A stretch of 64,000 nucleotides of DNA from Terriglobia bacterium (GTDB lineage: Bacteria; Acidobacteriota; Terriglobia; Terriglobales; Acidobacteriaceae): positions 1-64,000 of the forward strand of contig JAIQGE010000006.1 in the NCBI GenBank assembly GCA_020072815.1. Direction: 5' to 3'. Shown here one piece after another: positions 43,802 to 52,345 of the stretch. The position numbers and the translations under genes are program-made. Below the pieces are notes generated by a model that ran no database searches, was not told the origin of the DNA, and was given only the letters and a program-made list of their open reading frames with translations. Every line of letters begins with the position of its first letter. The first letter of the stretch is position 1.

Positions 43802-43917
43802 CTGGATGAGTGCGCTCTTTTACGGCCACTTTTGGGGGTTTCGGAGTGGCGACTGCCCAGGGTCGCCGGTGTCACAGCCTGACTGGGACCATCAGCCGGC
43901 GCGGGGCACGCCTTCGC

Positions 43918-44352
43918 TTACAGAGTGTGCAGATACGCGATCATGTCCTGCAATTCCCGCTGATTCACAGAATCTCCGAAGTGCGGCATCATCCCGCGGC
44001 CCTGCATGATGGCTTGGATCACGTGCTCGTCGGTGGCAGTGAGGCCGCTGGGCAGGTACGGCTTGCCGTACATCCCCTTCAATCCCGGACCTTTGTTGCC
44101 ATGGGTGGAATACGCAGGATGGCAACTGAGGCAGTAGAGATTGTAGACGCGCCGCCCGCGGGACTGCTCGGCGTTGAGCCCGAGTTCGGCGTCCGTCATG
44201 GTTGCGGGATCTTTGCCGCAGCCGGCGATGGCCAGCAGCAATGCCGCCGCAAGCGCTACAAGAAGGATGGACGCTGTTTGCCTCAAATGACTATTATGTC
44301 TGGAGACAGCCGTTTTGCAAACCCCGTTTGCAGTACAAATGGTGCGAAGCAC
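43918..44352 (-). CDS. Mono-heme cytochrome c lipoprotein
   Basis: The protein has up to 144 residues. A heme-binding motif CLSCH (YNLYCLSCHPAYSTHG) and a distal Met (GRGMMPHFGD) define a class I cytochrome c. The hydrophobic segment ends in LLAIAGC, a good lipobox, so the mature protein would be a lipid-anchored periplasmic electron carrier. The start is uncertain: a GTG at 44352 and a TTG around 44286 are both possible. It lies 167 bases upstream of bzdN on the same strand. Confidence 0.85.
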   Translation of the reverse strand: MLRTICTANGVCKTAVSRHNSHLRQTASILLVALAAALLLAIAGCGKDPATMTDAELGLNAEQSRGRRVYNLYCLSCHPAYSTHGNKGPGLKGMYGKPYLPSGLTATDEHVIQAIMQGRGMMPHFGDSVNQRELQDMIAYLHTL

Positions 44353-44366
44353 AAACGGTGCACGGC

Positions 44367-44804
44367 ATGCCCGTCGAAATCAAACGCGCCTATGACCAGC
44401 CGTCTCTGGCCGACGGCCAGCGCGTCCTGGTGGACCGCTTATGGCCGCGCGGCCTCACCAAAGCGAAGGCGCGCATTGACCACTGGTTGAAAGACCTGGC
44501 CCCGTCCGACGAGCTGCGCAAGTGGTACCACGCCAGCGCCAACTGGGCGCTGTTCAAGAAGCGCTACTTCAAGGAACTTTCCACACCGGAAGCCACAGAG
44601 GCCCTGGCCGTGCTCTACGACCTGATCAACCATCACGACCAGGTCACGCTGATTTATTCGTCCAGCAACCTGGAACGCAACAACGCTGTCGCCTTGAAAG
44701 AACTTCTTGACGGAACCAAGAAGCCGCCATCGAGCAGCGGTCCGGCAAAGGCCGCAGCCGCGTCGGGGCGGGTAGCCAAGCGCCGGCCCAGCAGACGCTC
44801 ATGA
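44367..44804 (+). CDS. DUF488 family protein
   Basis: The protein has 145 residues. The family blocks are RVLVDRLWPRGLTKAKA, LRKWYHASANWALFKKRYF and VTLIYSSSNLERNNA. DUF488 proteins are small cytoplasmic proteins of uncertain function. The C-terminal 35 residues are a basic, low-complexity tail. The stop overlaps the next start (ATGA), so translation is coupled. Confidence 0.85.
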   Translation: MPVEIKRAYDQPSLADGQRVLVDRLWPRGLTKAKARIDHWLKDLAPSDELRKWYHASANWALFKKRYFKELSTPEATEALAVLYDLINHHDQVTLIYSSSNLERNNAVALKELLDGTKKPPSSSGPAKAAAASGRVAKRRPSRRS

Positions 44805-45574
44805 TTCTCTGCCCTCTGGCGCCGGCAGCTCCCAGAGGGAAGCTTCTCTCCGCCTGGGACGTGATCTCTGAAACCCAGAAGCGCGAGTACGAAAGCTGCT
44901 GGATGATCACCCAGCCTTCGCACGCGGCGCTTGCCGGCGACATCGCGGCAAAGCTCAGCGGGCCTCGCGTGCCCAAGCTGGACGCGCCGCTGAGACGGGC
45001 CATCGCCTTGCATGATGCCGGATGGGGCATGCCCGACGCGCAGGCCGTTCAGGGAAGCCGCGCGGGGCGGGGGTTCAAACCAAGATCATTCCTGCACATG
45101 GCTGTGCCCGACTTTCTGGCGGCGTGGACGCAGTCCATTGAAATCGCCAAACCGGTTTCCCCCGCCGGAGGTTACATGGTGAGCCGCCATTTCTGGCGGC
45201 TGGCCGAGCATCGCCTCCAGTCCGCCGCCGACAGCGAAAGAGACCGCAAGAAGCTCCAGGAGTTTCTCGGCGCAGAATCCCAACGCCAGAAGAAGCTCGC
45301 CGGCAAGCAGGAGCGTAGCGCAGAAGAGTTAGAAGCATTGACCGACCTGCTGCAGTTTTGCGATTTGCTGTCACTCTACTGGTGTTGCGGCGCGCAAGAG
45401 AACGTGGAGTTTCCGGAATACTTCGGTGTGAAGCCCAAGCTCAGCGCAGAAGCGGGCGGCTACCGGATGGAGCCTGCGCTGATACCGGGCGGGACAGAAT
45501 TCTCCGTGGCTGCGCTACGGCATCCGGCGACGAAAGAGATTTCGTCACGGGAATTTGGGATCAAGATTTGGTAA
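44801..45574 (+). CDS. DUF3891 family protein
   Basis: The protein has 257 residues. The pattern WMITQPSHAALAGDIAAKL followed by IALHDAGWG and later a helical region matches DUF3891, a family with HD-domain-like histidine placement. A hydrolase role is possible but unproven. It is translationally coupled to the DUF488 gene and has no other partner. Confidence 0.82.
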   Translation: MILCPLAPAAPRGKLLSAWDVISETQKREYESCWMITQPSHAALAGDIAAKLSGPRVPKLDAPLRRAIALHDAGWGMPDAQAVQGSRAGRGFKPRSFLHMAVPDFLAAWTQSIEIAKPVSPAGGYMVSRHFWRLAEHRLQSAADSERDRKKLQEFLGAESQRQKKLAGKQERSAEELEALTDLLQFCDLLSLYWCCGAQENVEFPEYFGVKPKLSAEAGGYRMEPALIPGGTEFSVAALRHPATKEISSREFGIKIW

Positions 45575-45623
45575 TTGCCTTTCTTTATCCCGAGCGGAGC
45601 GAGGGAACCCTATAGTCTTTCAC

Positions 45624-46070
45624 TCAGCCTAGTTGGCTAAGAAGGAGACGAGATTCCTTTGGAATATTGAGGTGCTTGAGGATATGGTGTGCAAGTTCTC
45701 GGGAAAAAACGCCGACTTCTTCGTGGAGCGGGGTATTCCAGCGAGAGTGCTGTGGATTGGCGCAAGGCTCCTTGAGAGTTTTCCTGCACTCATTCTTGCC
45801 TACTTTGCAATTCGGGCCTGTTTTCCCTCGAAGTTTAATGTGACTTACGGCGTCACAGATATGGGCGTAGTACTTTTCTAGTTCAGGACTTTGTTTGCGC
45901 TTACCCAAAAGCTCGATCAGATTTCTACCGTGCGTAAACACTGCAACTTGGGCCAATGCTTTTAAATTAGGTACATCCTCATATTTTGTATTCGAGTCCT
46001 CCCAGACGCGTGCTGCATTAACAAACAATTTGATTTCATGTTTAATGTGTTTTAGTTCTTCTTCAGTCAC
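45624..46070 (-). CDS. Hypothetical protein, AT-rich orphan
   Basis: The protein has 148 residues, and its base composition and codon use are clearly AT-richer than all neighbours, suggesting recent acquisition. It is mostly helical (TEEELKHIKHEIKLFVNAAR), with VFTHGRNLIELLGKRK and a Cys/Lys-rich middle. The GRNLIELL segment is only vaguely reminiscent of HEPN-type helical domains. GGAGG five bases before the GTG at 46070 selects this start; a GTG at 46082 also exists. No family assigned. Confidence 0.6.
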   Translation of the reverse strand: MTEEELKHIKHEIKLFVNAARVWEDSNTKYEDVPNLKALAQVAVFTHGRNLIELLGKRKQSPELEKYYAHICDAVSHIKLRGKTGPNCKVGKNECRKTLKEPCANPQHSRWNTPLHEEVGVFSRELAHHILKHLNIPKESRLLLSQLG

Positions 46071-46199
46071 ATTCACCTCCACTCAGTAATTCCTGAACCC
46101 GGAGTTTGTGGGGCACAATTTGTCCTGCCCAAGTAGTTAGCTTATAACGTCAGTTGTTGAGTAAAGCCGCTTCGCTCGAAATATGAGAAAGGCTCGGTC

Positions 46200-46952
46200 T
46201 TAGTTGTCCCTGTGATCACGGTGATCGTGCCCCGTTGCCGGCTTGTCTTTGAGCTGGCGTTCCACGGACCAGATCGCGTCCGGAGTTTTCTCCCAGGGAT
46301 AGACATGCACCATCCAGCCAAAGACGTGCGGCATAAAGGTCCCGCCCGCGGCTTCGCATTCTTCGCGCGTGTTGATGGAGCCGCGCAAGCCAAACCGGGC
46401 GTGCCTGGACAACTGGTCCAGCTCCTGCCCCAGCGGAGGCTTGCACATGTTCACGTGCTGGTGCCACTGGGCCACGCTCAGGGGAATGCGCTGGTTGATC
46501 TGGTCTTCGGTAAAGCGCACGGGCGCTGTGTACATGGCGCCGATTAGTTTGTAGTCGTCGCCGTGTTTTTCGTAGAGCAGCGAAGTTGGCTTGGTGGCGT
46601 CAAATTCAAAAGCGGCATTGTACGCGTAGCCATAGTTGGTGAAGTGATACATGGGCTGGGGGATGTTAGGCAGAAAGATCTGGAACCCTTCGGCCAGGGC
46701 GACGTTGTAGTCGCGATATTTTTCCAGGGCCTGGCGCGCCTGCTCCACCACCTTCTGGGCCTTCTTCGCGTCGCCCGGCTGGGGATCACGCAGCTCGCTC
46801 ATCTTCATGTGCACGCTCATCTCATGATGGTCATGGTGATGGTTGCTCATGGCCTGGGTAGCGGCCCCCAGGTCCTGGCGTTCCTGCTGGGCATAGACGA
46901 CTGGCGCTGCGGCCAGCAGCCCAGTAACACATAAGGCGGCTAAAGTTTTCAT
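46200..46952 (-). CDS. Exported His-rich protein of unknown function
   Basis: The protein has 250 residues with a signal peptide ending VVYAQ (about 21). Just after it is a His-rich run (SNHHHDHHEMSVHMKM), and the C-terminus ends in HDHRDHRDN. The central domain contains YNVALAEGFQIFLPNIPQP, AQWHQHVNMCKPP and FGWMVHVYPWE, with paired His that could bind a metal. A frame start 39 bases further upstream is less likely because the signal peptide begins at 46952. Confidence 0.75.
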   Translation of the reverse strand: MKTLAALCVTGLLAAAPVVYAQQERQDLGAATQAMSNHHHDHHEMSVHMKMSELRDPQPGDAKKAQKVVEQARQALEKYRDYNVALAEGFQIFLPNIPQPMYHFTNYGYAYNAAFEFDATKPTSLLYEKHGDDYKLIGAMYTAPVRFTEDQINQRIPLSVAQWHQHVNMCKPPLGQELDQLSRHARFGLRGSINTREECEAAGGTFMPHVFGWMVHVYPWEKTPDAIWSVERQLKDKPATGHDHRDHRDN

Positions 46953-47045
46953 CGTCAGATGCCCCCGTTTCCCTTGTTCCAAGGCTAGCAAACCCCAAGC
47001 AGAAGGAAAAGTTACCTTCGCATTACGGAAAGAACTTCCATCGGA

Positions 47046-47051
47046 TATAGT
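47046..47051 (+). promoter_or_regulatory. -10 element implying a leaderless mRNA
   Basis: TATAGT ends seven bases before the GTG start codon at 47059, so the transcript would begin at or next to it. The element lies in the small palindrome ggatatagtatcc. No Shine-Dalgarno sequence is visible. Confidence 0.45.
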
Positions 47052-47058
47052 ATCCGCC

Positions 47059-47538
47059 GTGGCGACTTACATTGACTGGGTGCGCGAAGTCTGCCTGGCG
47101 CTTCCGCACACCACGGAAGACGTGCAGTGGGAGCACGACCTGCTGTTCCGCATTGCGGGCAAGATCTATTGCGTCGCCAACCTGGAGCCGGGCCTGGGTC
47201 CCACCAAGATTGCCTTCAAGTGCACGCCGGAGAGATTTACAGAACTGGTGGAAGTCGAAGGCATTATTCCTGCGCCCTACATGGCGCGCAACCACTGGGT
47301 GGCGATGACCGAGGTGGACGCGCTGCGGCCGCCGGAAATTCAGGAGCTGATCGAATACTCATATCGTCTGGTGCTGGAAAAGCTGCCGAAGCGCAAGCAA
47401 GCGGAGTTGAGCGGGACCACGCCTGCGCCGTCGCGTGGAAAGAGCGCGCGCAGGCCCAAACCTGGCGGGACCCGAAGATCGAAATCAAGAACCAAGACAA
47501 AGGCGAAACGGAAAGCTAGAAAAAAGAAGACATCGTGA
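47059..47538 (+). CDS. MmcQ/YjbR family protein with basic tail
   Basis: The protein has 159 residues. Residues 1-115 are a YjbR (CyaY-like fold) domain with the blocks CLALPHTTEDVQWEHDLLFR, KIAFKCTPERF and HWVAMTEVDALRPPEIQELI. The last 40 residues are a lysine/arginine tail (RRSKSRTKTKAKRKARKKK) that would bind nucleic acid. The GTG start lies directly after a predicted -10 element. Confidence 0.87.
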   Translation: MATYIDWVREVCLALPHTTEDVQWEHDLLFRIAGKIYCVANLEPGLGPTKIAFKCTPERFTELVEVEGIIPAPYMARNHWVAMTEVDALRPPEIQELIEYSYRLVLEKLPKRKQAELSGTTPAPSRGKSARRPKPGGTRRSKSRTKTKAKRKARKKKTS

Positions 47539-47560
47539 TAATGGAGCGCAGCGACAGAAA

Positions 47561-48979
47561 CTACGCCACCGCGGCGGTAGCCGCCTCTCTTCCGGAACGA
47601 ATGCAGTCGGGGATGCCGATCCCGTGAAATGAGTTTCCGATGATCCGCAGTCCGGGAATGTCTTCCAGGATTTTCTCCATGGCCTCCACGCGCTCCAGGT
47701 GCCCGGTTTCATATTGCGGCAAGGCCTGCTGCCAGCGGAAAACGCGGGTGAGGCGCGGTTGCTCGCTGAGTCCCAGAATGTCTTTGAGTTCTTTGCGGAC
47801 CATGGCCAGCAACTGGTCGTCGCTGAAGCTGAGCAGGTCCGGCACGCGCGCGCTGGAAATAAAGCAGCGCAGCAGCGCGGAGCGTTCCGGCGCGCGAAAA
47901 GAAAATTTCTTGTGCACAAACGTGCACGCCAGCATCTTGCGGCCTTCCGTGCGCGGCACCAGGAACCCGAAGCCCGGCGGCAGTTCCGCCTGGTCGTATG
48001 CCAGGAGCACGGCGGCGGAAGAGGAATACTGGATTCGCGCCAGCCCTTCCATCAGCGCGGGATGGCATTGCCGCAGAATTCCCGCAGCCGAAGACGCGGG
48101 CACCGCCAGCAGGACTTCCTGAAATCGCTCGCGACTGTTTTCATACTCAACGTGCCAGTCATCATTCATGGGACGGACGACCGTTACCTCCTGCCCCAGG
48201 CGGACGGACGATTGCGGCAACGCGGCGACTGCCGCGTCCACCATCTGCTGCATGCCGTTGCGCAGCGAAGTGAACAACGGCTGCGCGCCTGTGGACGCAG
48301 CGCCGGACGGGCCGCCGCTCTGCGCGCGCGCCTTGCGGGCGTTCATCGAGGCCCGCACCAGGCTGCCGGCTTCGCGCTCCATCTCAACGAATCGCGGCAG
48401 CACCGCGCGGACGCTCATTTTGTCAGCGTTGCCGCCGTAGACGCCGGCCAGCAGCGGTTCGGCTACCCGGTCCACCATCTCCGGGCCAAAATGGCGGCGC
48501 ACAAAGTCCGCTACCGATTCGTCCGCATGCGGGTCGCCCCAGTGCGGTTTCTCTCCGCTTGGCCCCGACCACCACTCCTTGGCCATCCGCAATTTGGTGG
48601 CAAAAGAAAAAAGCGGCGTGGTGGCCATGGGCAACACGCGCGTCGGCACCATGAATTCCAGTCCGTCAGGGATGGCCACCAGGCGGCCCTTTACCAGGAT
48701 GTAGGTTTTGCGTTGAAAATCATTGGAGCTGATGAGCTGATCACCCAGGCCAAGATCGCGGCAAAACTGGGCGCCATCGGGCTTCATGGTGAGAAAGGAA
48801 TCGGGCCCGGCTTCCAGGACAAGTCCCTCGCTCAGTTCGGTCTTGATCACTCCGCCCAGGCGTGAAGACTTTTCAAACAGGGTCCAGGAGACCTGGGCGC
48901 CGCGGCGGCGCGCTTGTTCCAGGTAATACGCTGCACTCAACCCTGCAATGCCGCCGCCGATGATGGCCACTCGTTTCAT
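47561..48979 (-). CDS. hemY: Protoporphyrinogen/coproporphyrinogen oxidase
   Basis: The protein has 472 residues and is an FAD-dependent oxidase. The nucleotide motif GGGIAG is at 8-13, with LGGVIKTE next and the C-terminal SFHGIGIPDCI loop typical of HemY/HemG-type oxidases. It acts on the late heme tetrapyrrole. It is the third gene of the hemE-hemH-hemY unit, 12 bases after hemH. Because this order matches Bacillus, the true substrate may be coproporphyrinogen III rather than protoporphyrinogen IX. Confidence 0.93.
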   Translation of the reverse strand: MKRVAIIGGGIAGLSAAYYLEQARRRGAQVSWTLFEKSSRLGGVIKTELSEGLVLEAGPDSFLTMKPDGAQFCRDLGLGDQLISSNDFQRKTYILVKGRLVAIPDGLEFMVPTRVLPMATTPLFSFATKLRMAKEWWSGPSGEKPHWGDPHADESVADFVRRHFGPEMVDRVAEPLLAGVYGGNADKMSVRAVLPRFVEMEREAGSLVRASMNARKARAQSGGPSGAASTGAQPLFTSLRNGMQQMVDAAVAALPQSSVRLGQEVTVVRPMNDDWHVEYENSRERFQEVLLAVPASSAAGILRQCHPALMEGLARIQYSSSAAVLLAYDQAELPPGFGFLVPRTEGRKMLACTFVHKKFSFRAPERSALLRCFISSARVPDLLSFSDDQLLAMVRKELKDILGLSEQPRLTRVFRWQQALPQYETGHLERVEAMEKILEDIPGLRIIGNSFHGIGIPDCIRSGREAATAAVA

Positions 48980-48991
48980 GTTGGATGAACT

Positions 48992-49936
48992 CTAGGAAAC
49001 CGGTTTGGACGCGACCTGGTTTTGCGTCGCCGCGGCTAAGCAGGATGCCACCAGCGCGGCCAATGCCTTGATCAACGTTGGCGATGCGTTGAGCGACTCA
49101 GTGCGCCAGAATTTGAGACCTAGTTCGGTGGCGAACTGGCGGAAGCCAATGTCCACGTCATACAAAACTTCAACGTGGTCGCAAACAAAACCGATGGGCG
49201 CCATGAGCACGCCGTGGTGCCCTTGCCGCTTCAACTCGAGCACCGCGGTTTCCACTGTAGGGCCCAGCCACGGGCCGCCGGACATCCCCTGGCTTTGAAA
49301 AGCGAAGCGCTGCAGCTCGGGAGCGAGTCCGGGAACTTTTGCTCCCACCAGACGCGCTGTTTCGCTGGCCTGGCGCTCATAGGGATCGCCCGCCTGAATG
49401 GTACGCATGGGCACGCTGTGCGCGGTAAAGATGACCGGAACGGGCGCGCCCAATTCCTGGCAGGCGTTCCGCCACGCCGCTTCCAGCTTTTCCGCAAAGG
49501 CCTGAACCAACAAAGGATGATCATGCCAGGACTCGACAAACTGCACGGAGATATCCGGCTTCATCTCAGTCATCATGGCTTTGCGATAGAGACCGGTGCT
49601 AGTGGAAGAATTTTGCGGAGCCAGACAAATTGCGGCGACGCGTTCCACGCCGTCGCTCACAATCTGGCGGACGGCGTCGGCGATGAACGGCCGCCAATTG
49701 CGCATGCCTACGTGCACGGGAAGGCCGGTCTCGCGCTGAAGCGCGGCGGCTTGGGCCAGGGTGATCTCCGTCAGCGGAGATTTGCCGATCAGCCCATAGC
49801 GGTGTTTGACTTCGGCAATCACCGCGTCAGGCACGGGACGCCCGCCGGTAATGTAGTTCATGAACTCCGGGATATCTGCCGGAGATTCCGGGCTGCCGTG
49901 AGCAAGCAGCAGGACTGCGGATGTTGATCGGTTCAT
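48992..49936 (-). CDS. hemH: Ferrochelatase
   Basis: The protein has 314 residues. Active-site His and Glu are visible in VIFTAHSVPMRT and FVCDHVEVLYDVD. The N-terminal LLLAHGSPESPADIPEF and the loop CLAPQNSSTSTG complete the pattern. It inserts iron into a porphyrin. It follows hemE by 35 bases. Confidence 0.94.
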   Translation of the reverse strand: MNRSTSAVLLLAHGSPESPADIPEFMNYITGGRPVPDAVIAEVKHRYGLIGKSPLTEITLAQAAALQRETGLPVHVGMRNWRPFIADAVRQIVSDGVERVAAICLAPQNSSTSTGLYRKAMMTEMKPDISVQFVESWHDHPLLVQAFAEKLEAAWRNACQELGAPVPVIFTAHSVPMRTIQAGDPYERQASETARLVGAKVPGLAPELQRFAFQSQGMSGGPWLGPTVETAVLELKRQGHHGVLMAPIGFVCDHVEVLYDVDIGFRQFATELGLKFWRTESLNASPTLIKALAALVASCLAAATQNQVASKPVS

Positions 49937-49971
49937 AGGGCGGCTCCTGACACCCGCCAGCGCAAATTGCT

Positions 49972-51027
49972 CTAGCGTCCTGCCGCAGCAGAACTCTGCG
50001 TGCTCAATTCTCTAACAAAATCCACCAGCGCGCGGACGTTCTCCACCGGAGTTTCCGGCAGAATTCCGTGCCCCAGGTTAAAGATGTGTCCAGGACGGCC
50101 GCCCGCCTGGCGAAGGATGGCGCGCGTTCGCGCTCGCAGTTCCTCTTGTCCGGCAAAGAGCAAGACCGGATCAAGGTTGCCCTGCACGGCGCCCTTAAAA
50201 TCCAGGCTCTCCCATGCGTGTTCCAGAGGGAAGCGCCAATCCACGCCCATCACGTCAGCGCCGGTCTGCTTCATGGACGGCAGAAGCGTGGCCGTGTCCG
50301 TGCCGAAGTAGATGACCGGCACGCCGGTCGCTTTGAGCCGCTTGATCAGATCGGTGGCGAAGGGCAGCACGTACTGGCGATAATCTTCCACGCTCAGGCA
50401 GCCCACCCAGCTGTCAAAGACCTGCAGCACATCAGCTCCGGCGGCGACCTGCTCGGCTGCATAAAAGGCCAGAACGTCCACCAGTTTGCGCATGAGCTTC
50501 TGCCAGGTTGCGGTCTGGTTGTACATCATCTTCTTGGTAAGGACGTAGCTGCGCGAACCACCGCCTTCAATCATGTAGCTGGCCAGGGTAAAGGGCGCGC
50601 CGCAGAAGCCGATCACCGGCAACTTCGCCCCAAAATGGTCGGCCACCAGCCGGACGGATTCAGCCACGTAGCCCAGCTCGGCAGCGCGGTCCGTCCGCAG
50701 CTTGTCCACGTCCTTGCTGGTGCGCACCGGATGCTCAATCACCGGACCTTCGCCGGCCTCAAAGTGAAACGGCAGCCCCATCACTTCCAGGGGCAGCAGC
50801 AAATCGGCAAAGATGATGGCCGCGTCCACGTCCAGCTTCTCCGCGGCGGTGATGGTGACTTCAGCGGCCAGCGCAGGCGTCTTGCAAATCTCCAGCAGCG
50901 AGTGCTTTTTGCGCACCGTGCGATATTCAGCCATGTAGCGGCCCGCCTGGCGCATCAGCCAGATGGGAGTGGCGTCCACCGGCTCGCATCGGCAGGCCCG
51001 GACAAACCTTGAGTTGGGAGCAGACAT
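49972..51027 (-). CDS. hemE: Uroporphyrinogen decarboxylase
   Basis: The protein has 351 residues. The signature PIWLMRQAGRYMAEYR holds the substrate-binding Arg pair, and the active-site Asp lies in IIFADLLLPLEVMGLPF. GFCGAPFTLASYMIEGG is also conserved. It converts uroporphyrinogen III to coproporphyrinogen III and is the first gene of the heme unit. The start is ATG, followed by SAPNSRFVRACR. Confidence 0.96.
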   Translation of the reverse strand: MSAPNSRFVRACRCEPVDATPIWLMRQAGRYMAEYRTVRKKHSLLEICKTPALAAEVTITAAEKLDVDAAIIFADLLLPLEVMGLPFHFEAGEGPVIEHPVRTSKDVDKLRTDRAAELGYVAESVRLVADHFGAKLPVIGFCGAPFTLASYMIEGGGSRSYVLTKKMMYNQTATWQKLMRKLVDVLAFYAAEQVAAGADVLQVFDSWVGCLSVEDYRQYVLPFATDLIKRLKATGVPVIYFGTDTATLLPSMKQTGADVMGVDWRFPLEHAWESLDFKGAVQGNLDPVLLFAGQEELRARTRAILRQAGGRPGHIFNLGHGILPETPVENVRALVDFVRELSTQSSAAAGR

Positions 51028-51220
51028 TACCTGAAAACTGTAGCATCTTTATGCGTTTGCAGACTACAGCGGCAAATCGACTCCTTCACGCTGTGGCAGC
51101 GTGACTGTGGCGTTGTGAAACGACATGGAGAGCTTGCCAGCTCGGTTGCAAAAATCACGTGGGTGCCTCCGAATCGCAACGCCAGCCAGCGGCATCGTAC
51201 AATAGAAGAGACCAAACCGA

Positions 51221-52153
51221 ATGGCCAGCCCGGTAGAACTCGTCCAGATTGACCTTGCGCCGCGGCGTCCGCGCGCCAAGCCCGAGTGGCTCAAGGCCCG
51301 CGCTCCCATGGGCGACAACTACCACAGCCTGAAAAAGCTGGCGCGCACGCTCGATCTGCACACGGTCTGCGAATCGGCCCAGTGCCCGAACATTGGCGAG
51401 TGCTGGAACCACAAGACCGCCACCTTCATGCTGCTGGGCAATTTGTGTACGCGACGCTGCGGATTTTGCGCCGTCCCCAAAGGCAAACCCGAGCCCTTGG
51501 ACTGGGACGAGCCGCGCCGCGTAGCGGAAGCCGTGGCCGCGCTGGGCCTGAAGCACGCGGTGATCACCAGCGTGAATCGCGACGACGACAATGAAGGCGG
51601 CGCCAGGATTTTTGCTGAGACCATTCGCGAGGTCCACCGCCAGGCCCCCGGCTGCCAGGTGGAAGTGCTCATCCCGGATTTTCAGGGCCGCGAAGACTGC
51701 CTGCAGATCGTGATTGACGCCCGGCCGGAAGTGCTCAACCACAACACCGAGACGGTCCCCCGGCTTTATCGCGCTGTCCGCTCCGGCGCGCGCTACAAAC
51801 GCACGCTCGATCTGCTCAGCAACGTGAAGCGCTTTGCTCCCGGCATGGTTTCAAAAACCGGCGTGATGGTGGGCATCGGCGAAACCATGGATGAGCTGCT
51901 GGAGGTTTTCCGTGACTTGGCCGCGCGAAAAGTAGACATTCTCACCGTCGGCCAGTACCTGCGGCCATCAAAAGATCATCTCCCGATTACCCGCTACTAC
52001 ACGCCTGACGAATTCGCCTTCCTGAAGACGGAAGCCATGAAGATGGGCTTCAAGCACGTGGAAAGCGGCCCCTTGGTGCGGTCGTCATACCATGCGCATG
52101 AGCAGGCGGAGAGCACGGGGCTTATTTCTGTCGCTTCGCTCCACCCCGCCTAA
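51221..52153 (+). CDS. lipA: Lipoyl synthase
   Basis: This 310-residue radical SAM enzyme inserts sulfur into octanoyl groups. The auxiliary cluster cysteines are 50, 55 and 61 ([12 protein letters not shown]), and the radical SAM cysteines are 76, 80 and 83 (CTRRCGFC). The C-terminal [10 protein letters not shown] supplies the Ser ligand of the auxiliary cluster. A TACAAT hexamer ends 17 bases before the ATG, and no clear Shine-Dalgarno sequence is present. lipB is not adjacent. Confidence 0.96.
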   Translation: MASPVELVQIDLAPRRPRAKPEWLKARAPMGDNYHSLKKLARTLDLHTVCESAQCPNIGECWNHKTATFMLLGNLCTRRCGFCAVPKGKPEPLDWDEPRRVAEAVAALGLKHAVITSVNRDDDNEGGARIFAETIREVHRQAPGCQVEVLIPDFQGREDCLQIVIDARPEVLNHNTETVPRLYRAVRSGARYKRTLDLLSNVKRFAPGMVSKTGVMVGIGETMDELLEVFRDLAARKVDILTVGQYLRPSKDHLPITRYYTPDEFAFLKTEAMKMGFKHVESGPLVRSSYHAHEQAESTGLISVASLHPA

Positions 52154-52186
52154 GGGGTTCGAACGCTCTTGAATCTTTCCGCTCTC

Positions 52187-52225
52187 GTGGCAGGCGGCTC
52201 GGCGCACAAGTTGGCCCCGCCGCGG
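52187..52225 (+). repeat. Diverged relative of the 17.2-kb direct repeat
   Basis: It reads gtggcaggcggctcggcgca then caagttggccccgccgcgg, matching the head of the repeats at 17199 and 17296 with a few changes. Nearby, cgtgcccctttgtgtccttt (52287-52306) resembles the inverted repeat at 61185-61275. The stretch 52154-52345 has no gene. Confidence 0.55.
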
Positions 52226-52345
52226 AAAGAAGCATTCGGTTACTTCGCCGTTCCCGCCAAGAAGGCCTGCCTTTAAGCTCTGATTTCGTGCCCCTTTGTG
52301 TCCTTTGTGGTCGAATGAATTTAGGTCGAGCTAATACGACCCCAT

